Positions 54,237 to 63,162 of a stretch of 64,000 nt of DNA are shown piece by piece. How positions within the stretch are numbered: the stretch's first letter is position 1; each line of letters begins with the position of its first letter. A model generated the notes under the pieces. That model ran no database searches and was not told where the DNA came from. It saw only the letters and a program-made list of their open reading frames with translations. The DNA is from Pasteurella dagmatis (GTDB taxonomy: Bacteria; Pseudomonadota; Gammaproteobacteria; Enterobacterales; Pasteurellaceae): NCBI RefSeq assembly GCF_900186835.1, contig NZ_LT906448.1, forward strand, positions 186,001 through 250,000, in the 5' to 3' direction. Position numbers and translations under genes: made by a program.

Positions 54237-56132
54237 ATGTCGAATAATCAAGAAACTCGTGGTTTTCAATCTGAAGTTAAACAACTTCTTCAATTAATGA
54301 TCCATTCTTTATATTCCAATAAAGAAATTTTCTTACGTGAATTAATTTCAAATGCCTCTGATGCGGCAGATAAATTACGCTTTAAAGCGCTTTCGGCACC
54401 AGAATTGTATGAAGGTGATGGCGATTTAAAAGTGCGTATCAGTTTTGATGAGGCAAAAGGCACATTGACCATTAGTGATAATGGTATTGGGATGACCCGT
54501 GATCAAGTGATTGATCATCTAGGTACGATTGCAAAATCCGGTACGAAAGAGTTTTTAAGTTCATTAGGACAAGATCAAGCCAAAGATAGTCAATTGATTG
54601 GTCAGTTTGGTGTAGGTTTCTATTCTGCATTTATCGTGTCTGATAAAGTGACTGTAAAAACACGAGCTGCGGGTGAAAGTGCAGATAAAGCTGTGCTTTG
54701 GGAATCTGCGGGTGAAGGTGAATATTCTGTTGCAGATATTGAGAAAAAAGAACGTGGTACAGAAATCACCTTACATTTACGCGAAGATGAAAAAGAGTTT
54801 TTAAACGAATGGCGTTTACGTGAAATTATCAGTAAATATTCCGATCATATTGGTTTACCAGTAGAAATTCTAGCTAAAGAATATGACGAGGAAGGCAAAG
54901 AAACAGGCATTAAATGGGAAAAAATCAATAAAGCTCAAGCTCTTTGGACTCGTTCGAAAAATGAGATTTCAGAAGATGAATACAAAGAATTTTATAAACA
55001 TATTAGTCACGATTTTGCGGATCCACTTCTTTGGTCGCATAACCGTGTAGAAGGTAATCAAGAATACACGAGCTTGCTTTATGTGCCTGCAAAAGCACCG
55101 TGGGATTTATTTAATCGTGAACATAAACATGGTTTGAAATTATATGTTCAACGCGTGTTTATTATGGATGATGCTGAGCAATTTATGCCAAATTATCTGC
55201 GTTTTATGCGTGGTTTAATTGATAGTAATGATTTACCGCTGAATGTTTCGCGTGAAATTTTACAAGACAATAAAGTCACAGCTGCCTTACGTAAGGCGCT
55301 TACTAAACGCTCATTACAAATGCTTGAGAAATTAGCTAAAGATGATGCAGATAAATACCAAAGTTTCTGGAAAGAATTTGGTTTAGTATTAAAAGAAGGT
55401 CCAGCAGAAGATTTTGCTAATAAAGAAAGTATTGCGAAGTTATTGCGTTTTGCATCAACACATAGTGACAGTAGCGAGCAAAACGTGTCTTTAGACGATT
55501 ATGTCGCTCGTATGAAAGAAGGGCAAAAGGCGATTTACTACATTACTGCGGATACCTATGTAGCAGCGAAAAACTCACCGCATTTAGAGTTATTCAATAA
55601 AAAAGGTATTGAAGTCTTATTATTATCAGATCGCATTGATGAGTGGATGTTGAGCTATTTAACTGAATTTGATGGAAAACAGTTACAAACCATCAGCAAA
55701 GCAGATTTAGATCTAGGTGATTTAGCGGATGAAGAAAAAGAAGAGCAAAAACAGCAAAATGAACAGTTTGCTTCTTTTGTTGAACGTGTGAAAAACTTAC
55801 TTGGTGAACGCGTGAAAGAGGTGCGTTTAACTCACCGTTTAACTGATACACCGGCGGTGGTTTCAACTGGTAATGATCAGATGACAACTCAAATGGCAAA
55901 ATTATTTGCAGCTGCGGGTCAAGCAATGCCAGAGGTGAAATATACGTTTGAGTTAAACCCAGAGCATAGTTTAGTGCAAAAAGTGGCGGATATTGCTGAT
56001 GAGCAACAATTTGCTGATTGGATCGAATTATTGTTAGAACAAGCGATGTTGGCGGAACGTGGTTCGTTAGAAAATCCAGTTGCGTTTATTAAACGTATGA
56101 ACAGTTTATTGGGTAAATTAACAAGTCATTAA
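54237..56132 (+). CDS. htpG: Molecular chaperone HtpG (Hsp90)
   Basis: Bacterial Hsp90, a dimeric ATP-driven chaperone. The 631-residue protein (E. coli 624) begins with the GHKL ATPase domain: [18 protein letters not shown] near 35, [19 protein letters not shown] near 85, and [19 protein letters not shown] near 122. The middle domain has [20 protein letters not shown] near 306, and the C-terminal dimer domain follows. I chose the ATG at 54237 ([18 protein letters not shown]) with AAAAGGAAA before it; a GTG at 54207 lies within the promoter. A strong terminator follows. Confidence 0.97.
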   Translation: MSNNQETRGFQSEVKQLLQLMIHSLYSNKEIFLRELISNASDAADKLRFKALSAPELYEGDGDLKVRISFDEAKGTLTISDNGIGMTRDQVIDHLGTIAKSGTKEFLSSLGQDQAKDSQLIGQFGVGFYSAFIVSDKVTVKTRAAGESADKAVLWESAGEGEYSVADIEKKERGTEITLHLREDEKEFLNEWRLREIISKYSDHIGLPVEILAKEYDEEGKETGIKWEKINKAQALWTRSKNEISEDEYKEFYKHISHDFADPLLWSHNRVEGNQEYTSLLYVPAKAPWDLFNREHKHGLKLYVQRVFIMDDAEQFMPNYLRFMRGLIDSNDLPLNVSREILQDNKVTAALRKALTKRSLQMLEKLAKDDADKYQSFWKEFGLVLKEGPAEDFANKESIAKLLRFASTHSDSSEQNVSLDDYVARMKEGQKAIYYITADTYVAAKNSPHLELFNKKGIEVLLLSDRIDEWMLSYLTEFDGKQLQTISKADLDLGDLADEEKEEQKQQNEQFASFVERVKNLLGERVKEVRLTHRLTDTPAVVSTGNDQMTTQMAKLFAAAGQAMPEVKYTFELNPEHSLVQKVADIADEQQFADWIELLLEQAMLAERGSLENPVAFIKRMNSLLGKLTSH

Positions 56133-56154
56133 CGCACAATTTTTTAAATATGCT

Positions 56155-56189
56155 AAAATCCCTAAGGTAATAAACCTTAGGGATTTTTA
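56155..56189 (+). terminator. htpG terminator
   Basis: AAAATCCCTAAGGT pairs with ACCTTAGGGATTTTT over about 13 bases around a short loop. It lies just before the next start codon. Confidence 0.92.
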
Positions 56190-56205
56190 GTTTAGAGGTA
56201 TAAAT

Positions 56206-56550
56206 ATGATTACTGTTTATGGCATTAAAAATTGTGATACTGTAAAAAAAGCATTGACTTGGTTGGCGGCACATAATATTCCACATCAATTACATGATTA
56301 TCGTATTGACGGTTTAGATAAAACTTGGCTGGAACAAGCAGAAGCACAATTTGGTTGGGCAAATTTAGTCAATAAACGGAGTACGACTTGGCGAAATTTA
56401 GCTGATGATGTCAAAGAAAATCTATCAAAACAGACTGCACTTGAGGTGTTGTTTGAACAACCAACATTGATTAAACGCCCAATTATTTTGCAAGAAGGCA
56501 AAGCGTTGATTGGCTTTAATGTAAAAGAGTATGAAGCTTGTTTTAAATAA
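56206..56550 (+). CDS. ArsC/Spx-family protein (YffB-like)
   Basis: A 114-residue thioredoxin-fold protein of the ArsC family, like E. coli YffB, which sits next to dapE there too. It has YGIKNCDTVKKALTWLAAHN (single active-site-like cysteine near residue 11), LGLDKTW-type loop, WANLVNKRSTTWRNLADDVK near 50, and the conserved cis-Pro turn QPTLIKRPIILQEGK near 85. Reductase activity on arsenate is unlikely; the actual substrate is unknown. AGAGGT precedes the ATG. A hairpin without T run lies after it. Confidence 0.85.
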   Translation: MITVYGIKNCDTVKKALTWLAAHNIPHQLHDYRIDGLDKTWLEQAEAQFGWANLVNKRSTTWRNLADDVKENLSKQTALEVLFEQPTLIKRPIILQEGKALIGFNVKEYEACFK

Positions 56551-56612
56551 TATTCGTGGGCAGACAGTGTGTCTGCCCTGAATATTTGTTTCCATAAAAG
56601 TGCGGTATAAAA

Positions 56613-57746
56613 ATGAAAAATTCGATTATTGAGCTTGCAAGTGAGTTAATTCGTCGCCCATCGGTTAGTCCTGATGATCAGGGTTGTCAACAAGTGATTG
56701 CTGAACGATTGCAAAAATTAGGTTTTCAAATTGAATGGATGCCCTTTAATGACACCTTAAATTTATGGGCAAAACACGGTGTTGGATCTCCAGTGATTAC
56801 GTTTGCAGGGCATACTGATGTTGTACCTGTAGGTGATGAAAAACAATGGCAATATCCCCCTTTTTCCGCTCAAATTGTGGACGATGTACTATATGGGCGT
56901 GGAGCCGCTGATATGAAAGGCTCGCTTGCAGCAATGGTGGTGGCAGTAGAGAAATTTGTTAAAGCAAATCCAAATCATCAAGGTACGATTGCATTATTGA
57001 TTACTTCTGATGAAGAAGCAGCAGCTAAAGATGGTACTGTGTGTGTAGTTGAAACCTTAATGGCACGTAATGAACCAATTGATTATTGTATTGTTGGAGA
57101 GCCGTCTAGTTCTCAGAAGTTAGGTGATATTGTGAAAAATGGTCGTCGAGGTTCAATCACTGCAAACTTGTATATTCAAGGTATTCAAGGTCATGTCGCT
57201 TATCCGCATTTAGCAGAAAATCCTGTGCATAAAGCATTAGCTTTTTTAAGTGAATTGACTACTTATCAATGGGATAATGGGAACGAATTTTTTCCACCTA
57301 CTTCATTACAAATTGCCAATATTAATGCTGGAACAGGCAGTAATAATGTGATTCCGGGAGAGCTTTATGTACAGTTTAATTTACGCTATTGCACCGAAGT
57401 GACAGATGAAATTATTAAAAAAACAGTAGCTGAAATGTTACAAAAGTATCAGTTAACACATCGTATTGAATGGAATTTATCAGGTAAACCATTTTTGACG
57501 AGAAATGGAAAACTTGTAGAGGCAACAATTAGTGCAGTGCAAAAAATCACGAAAAATACACCGCACTTAGATACAGGTGGTGGCACATCTGATGCACGCT
57601 TTATTGCGTTAATGGGGGCTGAGGTAGTGGAATTTGGTCCATTGAATAAAACTATCCACAAAGTGAATGAGTGCGTTGATGTAAATGATTTGGCTAAGTG
57701 TGGTGATGTTTATCAACAAATTTTAATCAACCTTTTGGATAAATAA
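56613..57746 (+). CDS. dapE: Succinyl-diaminopimelate desuccinylase
   Basis: Di-zinc hydrolase that frees LL-diaminopimelate from its succinyl form in lysine and peptidoglycan synthesis. The 377-residue protein (E. coli 375) shows [16 protein letters not shown] near 66, [20 protein letters not shown] near 96, [16 protein letters not shown] near 130 and [21 protein letters not shown] near 320. An uptake core lies just before the start at 56598. Its stop overlaps the next start by one base (TAATG), tying it to a peptidoglycan peptidase. Confidence 0.96.
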   Translation: MKNSIIELASELIRRPSVSPDDQGCQQVIAERLQKLGFQIEWMPFNDTLNLWAKHGVGSPVITFAGHTDVVPVGDEKQWQYPPFSAQIVDDVLYGRGAADMKGSLAAMVVAVEKFVKANPNHQGTIALLITSDEEAAAKDGTVCVVETLMARNEPIDYCIVGEPSSSQKLGDIVKNGRRGSITANLYIQGIQGHVAYPHLAENPVHKALAFLSELTTYQWDNGNEFFPPTSLQIANINAGTGSNNVIPGELYVQFNLRYCTEVTDEIIKKTVAEMLQKYQLTHRIEWNLSGKPFLTRNGKLVEATISAVQKITKNTPHLDTGGGTSDARFIALMGAEVVEFGPLNKTIHKVNECVDVNDLAKCGDVYQQILINLLDK

Positions 57747-58432
57747 TGTGTATGAGATTGAGTTCAGCGCAGTTAACGGGGAAATCCCGAAATCATTTAG
57801 TTCATTTACCTTGTCCATTTTCCAGTAACCATTTTTTACAAGCAGATTCACTTAAAGCATTTCAATGTTTACAACAAAGTGCGTTGAAAAAAGGTTTTAA
57901 TTTACAGCCAGCTAGCAGTTTTCGGGACTTTCAACGTCAACAATTAATCTGGAATAGTAAATTTAATGGTGAGCGTAAAGTTCACGATAATCTTGGAAAT
58001 CCATTAAATCTGACCGCACTTTCTGTGTGGGAAAAAGTACAAGCGATTTTGCGTTGGTCAGCATTACCAGGAGGCAGTCGCCACCATTGGGGAACGGAAA
58101 TTGATTTGTTTGATCCTAATTTATTGCCACCTGAACAAACTTTGCAATTAGAGCCTTGGGAATATGAAAAAGGCGGTTATTTTTATGAATTAAGTGAGTG
58201 GTTACAGCAAAATCTTGCACATTTTGATTTTGTATTACCGTTCACACACTTACCGGAAACGAAAGAAATTGGCTACGAACCTTGGCATATCAGTTATTTA
58301 CCTGCGGCAGAACTTGCCAAACAACAGTTGTCAGTCGAGATATTATTAGAATCTTGGCAAAATGAAGATATCGCAGGCAAGGTCTGTTTAACACAGCATT
58401 TAGATGAAATTTTTCAGCGATTTTTTATTTAA
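57746..58432 (+). CDS. M15-family D-alanyl-D-alanine carboxypeptidase (VanY-like)
   Basis: A 228-residue peptidase of the M15B/VanY family, predicted to cut the terminal D-Ala of peptidoglycan stems. It has the zinc motif GGSRHHWGTEIDLFDPN near 110 (SxHxxGxAxD type, here with His then Asp) and EIGYEPWHISYLPA near 174, the second histidine. ASSFRDFQRQQLIWNSKFNG near 55 is also typical. There is no clear signal peptide or membrane helix, so it may be cytoplasmic or need another route. Two in-frame ATGs are possible (57746 and 57752). It is coupled to dapE. Confidence 0.85.
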   Translation: MCMRLSSAQLTGKSRNHLVHLPCPFSSNHFLQADSLKAFQCLQQSALKKGFNLQPASSFRDFQRQQLIWNSKFNGERKVHDNLGNPLNLTALSVWEKVQAILRWSALPGGSRHHWGTEIDLFDPNLLPPEQTLQLEPWEYEKGGYFYELSEWLQQNLAHFDFVLPFTHLPETKEIGYEPWHISYLPAAELAKQQLSVEILLESWQNEDIAGKVCLTQHLDEIFQRFFI

Positions 58433-58458
58433 TTTTTATTGGATTTTATGGGGAAATA

Positions 58459-58884
58459 ATGGAAAAGAGGACATCAGAACAAAATCATAGCCATTTTAGT
58501 AAAATAATATCCAGTTTATTGCAGTGGGTGCTAAATATTTCATTGGTAATTTTGGCAGGGATTTTGGTTATATTTTTAGCACAAGAAACCTATAGTCTTG
58601 CACAAGTTTTGTTAACAGAAAGCAATAAAGCATCTTATTTATTGATTGAAAAAATCGTGGTGTATTTTTTGTATTTTGAGTTTTTAGCATTGATTGTGAA
58701 ATATTTCAAAACTAATTATCACTTTCCATTACGCTATTTCATATACATTGGGATCACTGCAATGGTTCGTTTAATTATTGTGGATCATTCAAGTGCAGTA
58801 AACACGTTGCTGTTTTCAGGGTCGATCTTATTAATGGTGATAGCACTATTTTTAGTCAGTTCAGAACGATTAAGAAAAAGTTAA
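58459..58884 (+). CDS. psiE: PsiE-family membrane protein
   Basis: A 141-residue inner membrane protein with four helices (about 20-45, 60-85, 90-105, 115-135), like E. coli PsiE (136), a phosphate-starvation-inducible protein of unknown function. Recognisable parts are LILAGILVIFLAQETYSLAQ-type segment, KYFKTNYHFPLRYFIYIGIT and AMVRLIIVDHSSAVNTLLFS. No Pho box is visible upstream, and it seems to be transcribed with the dapE group. The family call rests on pattern and length. Confidence 0.78.
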   Translation: MEKRTSEQNHSHFSKIISSLLQWVLNISLVILAGILVIFLAQETYSLAQVLLTESNKASYLLIEKIVVYFLYFEFLALIVKYFKTNYHFPLRYFIYIGITAMVRLIIVDHSSAVNTLLFSGSILLMVIALFLVSSERLRKS

Positions 58885-58904
58885 TTTAAGAGGATAACAA
58901 TAAA

Positions 58905-59513
58905 ATGGATATTCAACAGTTTAGCCAGCAAGATATTGAAATTTTACACGAAGAAACCTTGTATAAAGGTTTTTTTGAATTGAAACGTATTCAATTTAAA
59001 CACAAATTATTTGCTGGAGGCGAGAGTGGTATTGTGACTCGCGAATTATTAGTGAAAGGGGCTGCATCTGCAGTGATTGCTTATGATCCTGTTAAAGATG
59101 CGGTAATTTTAGTGGAGCAAGTGCGTATAGGTGCTTATCAACCACAATCTCGTCAGTCACCTTGGTTATTAGAGCTCATTGCTGGTATGGTGGAAGAAGG
59201 CGAAAAGCCAGAAGAAGTGGCATTGCGTGAAAGTGAGGAAGAAGCTGGCGTGAAAGTCACTAATTTACAACATTGTTTAAGCGTATGGGATAGCCCCGGT
59301 GGTGTGATTGAGCGTATTCATTTATTTGTAGGAAAAGTGGATAGCACTCAAGCAAAAGGAATCCACGGACTTGAAGAAGAAAACGAAGATATTCGTGTGC
59401 ATGTAGTGAGCCGTGAAACAGCTTATCAATGGGTGAATGAAGGTAAAATTGATAATGGAATTGCAGTATTAGGGTTACAGTGGTTACAACTTAATTACCA
59501 ATCATTACAGTAA
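58905..59513 (+). CDS. nudF: ADP-ribose pyrophosphatase
   Basis: Nudix hydrolase that cleaves ADP-ribose and related sugars to AMP and sugar phosphate. The 202-residue protein (E. coli 209) has the Nudix box GMVEEGEKPEEVALRESEEE (followed by AGV) near 95, SRQSPWLLELIAG just before it, and WDSPGGVIERIHLFVG near 128. AAGAGGA precedes the ATG. It sits before cpdA, the same nudF-cpdA pairing as in E. coli. A 173-bp gap separates the two. Confidence 0.93.
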   Translation: MDIQQFSQQDIEILHEETLYKGFFELKRIQFKHKLFAGGESGIVTRELLVKGAASAVIAYDPVKDAVILVEQVRIGAYQPQSRQSPWLLELIAGMVEEGEKPEEVALRESEEEAGVKVTNLQHCLSVWDSPGGVIERIHLFVGKVDSTQAKGIHGLEEENEDIRVHVVSRETAYQWVNEGKIDNGIAVLGLQWLQLNYQSLQ

Positions 59514-59686
59514 GTAAGTGTTGAATCAATTTAGTTCAAAAATGTGATTTAGGTTTAATTTTTAAAAAAATTTTATAAAGAAATATGACATAGATAACAT
59601 TTTTTTATTTTGGTGCGTGCAATTTATTTTGTAAATCTGTAACTTATTCGCAGTTTATTATTTTATATTTGCAGTAGGAGTTCGCT

Positions 59687-60517
59687 TTGTTCAGTACTTA
59701 TACATACGATACTTCGGCGGAGGTGTTTAAATTTATTCAAGTCACTGATCCGCACTTATTTAGGGAAGAAAACAGTGAATTATTAGGTGTTAAAACATAT
59801 CAAAGTTTCGTACAAGTATTGGACGAAATAAAAGAGCAAGATTTCGATTATGATTTTGTTTTAGCTACCGGTGATTTAGTTCAAGATAATAGTGATGAGG
59901 GATATTTACTGTTTTGTGAACAAGTCAAAAGGCTTGATAAAACAGTATTTTGGATTCCTGGCAATCATGATTTTCAACCTAAAATGTTTGCTATTTTGAA
60001 TCAAAATCAAGGTAACTTGAATGCTAAAAAACATATTGTGCTAGGAAAATACTGGCAAATTTTAATGTTAGATAGTCAAGTATTTGGCGTACCTCATGGT
60101 GAATTGAGCCAGTACCAAATTGATTGGTTAGTCTCTAAATTAAAAGATAATCCCGAACGTTACACGTTAATTGTGTTACATCACCATATTCTACCAACGA
60201 ATTCAGCTTGGTTGGATCAGCATAATTTGCGTAATGCACATGAATTAGCTTATGCACTTTCTCCTTTTGATAAAGTGAAAGGTATTTTACATGGTCATAT
60301 TCATCAAGAAGTGGATGCAGAGTGGAATGGCTATAGAGTCATGGCAACACCAGCGACTTGTATTCAATTTAAACCAGATAACAATACGTTTGCATTAGAT
60401 TGTGCTCAGCCAGGTTGGCGTGAAATTGAGTTATATGCTGATGGTAGAATTGAAACACGTGTTAAACGCATTCAAAAAGCACAATTTTTACCTAATATGA
60501 ATGAAGAAGGTTATTAA
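59687..60517 (+). CDS. cpdA: 3',5'-cAMP phosphodiesterase CpdA
   Basis: Class III metallophosphoesterase that hydrolyses cAMP, lowering CRP activity (also called icc). The 276-residue protein (E. coli 275) has all metal-site motifs: FIQVTDPHLF near 17, LATGDLVQD near 62, IPGNHDF near 93, LIVLHHHILPTNS near 166 and KGILHGHIHQ near 202. The start codon is TTG at 59687, with TAGGAG seven bases before; no ATG or GTG is placed suitably. The gene is convergent with the polysaccharide export genes. Confidence 0.94.
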   Translation: MFSTYTYDTSAEVFKFIQVTDPHLFREENSELLGVKTYQSFVQVLDEIKEQDFDYDFVLATGDLVQDNSDEGYLLFCEQVKRLDKTVFWIPGNHDFQPKMFAILNQNQGNLNAKKHIVLGKYWQILMLDSQVFGVPHGELSQYQIDWLVSKLKDNPERYTLIVLHHHILPTNSAWLDQHNLRNAHELAYALSPFDKVKGILHGHIHQEVDAEWNGYRVMATPATCIQFKPDNNTFALDCAQPGWREIELYADGRIETRVKRIQKAQFLPNMNEEGY

Positions 60518-60527
60518 TTATTTGAAA

Positions 60528-60573
60528 TAAAAAAGAGCGGTCAAAATTTTTAAATTTTTGACCGCTCTTTTTA
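60528..60573. terminator. Bidirectional terminator between cpdA and wzc
   Basis: AAAAAAGAGCGGTCAAAA and TTTTTGACCGCTCTTTTT form a very long A/T-flanked stem between convergent genes. It resembles a USS hairpin but has GAGCGGT, not the uptake core. Confidence 0.93.
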
Positions 60574-60605
60574 TGGCTTAGAAAAGGTAAAAATAGCAGT
60601 CATTA

Positions 60606-62705
60606 TTAGCTTTTATAGCCATAGTATTCATAGTAATTGGAGGCTTTTAGTTTCGCCCCATTTAAGATAAATCCATTGATATTAATACCTGCTTGCTCAA
60701 AACGGGCTCTTGCGACTTCAACTTCTTTGACTGTTGTTTTACCGAAATAGCCTACGAGTAGTATAGTGCCAACATATTTTCCAATTACTGCAGCATCTGT
60801 CACAGGGAGAATTGGTGGCGTATCAATGATTACAAAGTCATAATTATTAGATGCCCATTCCAATAACTGTCTAAAGCGATCTTCATAAAATAATTCTGAA
60901 GGATTTTTTGGTGTTTTTCCTTTAGTCATGATGGAAAAATTACCATATTGGCTAATCGCATTTTCAAATGGGATATTTTGTGTTAGCACTTCGCTTAATC
61001 CCTCATTGTCTTTCATAGATAGGAAGGAATTGAGATAGCTACGACGTAGGTCGGCATCAATAAACAAAACTTTCTTATCTGTCTTAGCAAGGATATTTGC
61101 TAAGTTCATAGAGACAAAGCTCTTTCCTACAGATGGTATAGTACCAGAAATCATAACAAGATTATTTGGTGCATTTTGCATAGCAAAATATAAGCTTGTT
61201 CTCAAGCTGCGAATTGCTTCGATAGCATTGTCTTCAGGGTGACTGTCTGAAAGTAATGTATGTTTCCCTTTACCAATATTTTTTAATGAAAGATTTGGCT
61301 GCAGTGATGAATGGGGAATAACAGCATAAGTCGGTAACCCTGTTTTCTCAATTTCTGCTGTAGACTCAATCCCTCTAGATAAGAAACTTTTTATCATTAT
61401 TGCCAATGAAGACAGTGCTAATCCTAAAATGAGTGACATTAAAATAATTAATGATTTTTTAGGTGCAATTGGGTCAGGAAATACTTGGGTCGTATCTAAA
61501 ATCCTCACATTACCAATTGTACTCGCTTTTACAACATCTAATTCTTGAATACGGTTAAGTAATTGGATGTAGACTTGTTGGTTAACTTCAAGATCTCGGG
61601 TTAAGCGGATAATTTCTTTTTGGGTATTTGGTAACCTTTCAACTTGTTTGTTTAAGCGTTCTTTTTCTGCATTTAATACATTACGTTTTTTCATCAATGC
61701 TACATAAGCGGGATGATTGCGCGTAAATTTTTGTGAGATTTCACTTTCATGAGTCTTTAATTCGCTTAACTCAGTTTCAAGACGAACGATTGTTTCTAAT
61801 GTAGATCTTGCTTCAAAACTTAAATCTAAAGATTCATTTTTCAAACGAAATGCATTTAATTTATTTTCTGCATCAGAAAGTTTTTCTCTGATTTCTGGTA
61901 ATTGCTTATTTAGGAACTCAAGACTTTTTGATGCTTCAGCAGAATTTCTTGCCACGTTCTGTAATAAGTAACTATCAGCAACGCTTGTTACGATATTTTT
62001 GATATGGTTTTTATTTTCACCCTGTATAGCTATATCAATAATACCAGTTTGTTTTCCTGCTTCGGATACAGAGATTTGGTCTTTTAATTTAGAAATAGCA
62101 GATAACTCAGATACTTTGTTTATTTTAAAACGTTGTCCTGGCTTAGCATTAATTTGAGATACTGCAAAATGTAGAAGCTCAGTTTCATATATATTTCCAA
62201 CGTTACCATCTAAGATTTTATCAGAAGTTATAGCTGAGTAGATAGAATAAGTATTTGGTTCATCTCCCACTTCTAATATTAGAGAATTTGCATTATCAGA
62301 TAGTGGAGCAAAGTAATATACTTTTAATTCTGGTTCATAATTAGATAATCGTGCCATCATTTTTCCAAAAACTGGTATAGAAAAGTGCGGTGTGATTTCT
62401 GTAGTAAGGTTAAGTTGATTTACGCTATAAGATAAGACCATTCTTGATTTTAAAATAGCCATCTCTGTATGGGAAGATGATTTCTCTTCAAAAATTCCCG
62501 CAAAATCTTTTAAGGCACCGCCATGAGATTTTTCCTCAATCTGGATTGATGCATGAGCAAGATAGATCGGGCTGGATAAGAAAGCGTAGCCAATCCCAAT
62601 AACAGTTGTTATAAGCGTAGAAATAATTATCCACCACTTATAATCCATTAAGGTCCTCATTAATTTAAGTATATCAATTGTATCTTCTTGATTTGTTTCA
62701 CTCAT
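60606..62705 (-). CDS. wzc: Polysaccharide co-polymerase and tyrosine autokinase (Wzc-like)
   Basis: Inner membrane protein that controls chain length and export of capsule or exopolysaccharide, with a BY-kinase domain. The 699-residue protein has two membrane helices (WWIIISTLITTVIGIGYAF near 25-45 and LIILMSLILGLALSSLAIMI near 420-440), a periplasmic Wzz domain with coiled coils between them, and the kinase with Walker A GTIPSVGKS near 525, Walker A' VLFIDADLRR near 548 and Walker B FVIIDTPP near 627. The C-terminus carries the tyrosine cluster NYYEYYGYKS, the autophosphorylation target. It is 11 bp after wzb. Confidence 0.93.
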   Translation of the reverse strand: MSETNQEDTIDILKLMRTLMDYKWWIIISTLITTVIGIGYAFLSSPIYLAHASIQIEEKSHGGALKDFAGIFEEKSSSHTEMAILKSRMVLSYSVNQLNLTTEITPHFSIPVFGKMMARLSNYEPELKVYYFAPLSDNANSLILEVGDEPNTYSIYSAITSDKILDGNVGNIYETELLHFAVSQINAKPGQRFKINKVSELSAISKLKDQISVSEAGKQTGIIDIAIQGENKNHIKNIVTSVADSYLLQNVARNSAEASKSLEFLNKQLPEIREKLSDAENKLNAFRLKNESLDLSFEARSTLETIVRLETELSELKTHESEISQKFTRNHPAYVALMKKRNVLNAEKERLNKQVERLPNTQKEIIRLTRDLEVNQQVYIQLLNRIQELDVVKASTIGNVRILDTTQVFPDPIAPKKSLIILMSLILGLALSSLAIMIKSFLSRGIESTAEIEKTGLPTYAVIPHSSLQPNLSLKNIGKGKHTLLSDSHPEDNAIEAIRSLRTSLYFAMQNAPNNLVMISGTIPSVGKSFVSMNLANILAKTDKKVLFIDADLRRSYLNSFLSMKDNEGLSEVLTQNIPFENAISQYGNFSIMTKGKTPKNPSELFYEDRFRQLLEWASNNYDFVIIDTPPILPVTDAAVIGKYVGTILLVGYFGKTTVKEVEVARARFEQAGININGFILNGAKLKASNYYEYYGYKS

Positions 62706-62716
62706 TATGAATCATC

Positions 62717-63160
62717 CTATAATTTTTGTTTCCAATGATATGCTGCTAGTTCAAGTTTTTTATAAACAGAGTCATATATGCTTATATCCTTTTTATATGG
62801 ATCAGGTATTTCTAATTGAGGTATTAGCCAGTGTCCAAATAGCATTACTTTTCCTATAGAGGCTGGGCATAGTTGATGTACTAACTCAATTTGTCCTTTA
62901 TCCATAACTAGAATGAGTTCTGCCTGATTGCAGTGTATAGTTGTGACTTGCTGGGCCAAATGACTACTAATATCTAAATTGCTTTGTTTGGCAATTTGTA
63001 TCATTTTGGGATCAGCTGTTTTTCCCACTAAGCCACTTTCTTCTACAACAATGCCGGCAGATATAATTTTTTTTTCAGGGAAATAGTACTGTAATAATTT
63101 CTCACCAACAGGGGAGCGACAGATATTTCCCATACAAACAACAAGAATGTTTTCAAACAT
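62717..63160 (-). CDS. wzb: Low-molecular-weight protein-tyrosine-phosphatase (Wzb-like)
   Basis: Removes phosphate from the Wzc tyrosine cluster. The 147-residue protein (E. coli Wzb 147) has the active-site loop VCMGNICRSPVGE (CX5R) at 9-15, and the general-acid aspartate in IPDPYKKDISIYD near 115. A run of nine A in the coding strand (T at 63069-63077) lies inside codons for EKKI. It starts two bases after the wza stop, and wzc follows, matching the E. coli wza-wzb-wzc order. Confidence 0.94.
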   Translation of the reverse strand: MFENILVVCMGNICRSPVGEKLLQYYFPEKKIISAGIVVEESGLVGKTADPKMIQIAKQSNLDISSHLAQQVTTIHCNQAELILVMDKGQIELVHQLCPASIGKVMLFGHWLIPQLEIPDPYKKDISIYDSVYKKLELAAYHWKQKL

Positions 63161-63162
63161 TT

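Noticed and set aside
56558-56578. Hairpin GGGCAGACA-TGTCTGCCC after the ArsC-like gene
   Set aside because: A strong stem, but no T run follows, so I did not call it a terminator; it may only stabilise the mRNA end.
58433-58458. Possible Pho box before psiE
   Set aside because: The gap is only 26 bases of AT-rich sequence without CTGTCAT-like repeats, so no PhoB site can be supported.
59514-59686. TGTGA half-site before cpdA, suggesting CRP feedback
   Set aside because: The second half (TTTAA) does not match TCACA, so the site is not credible.
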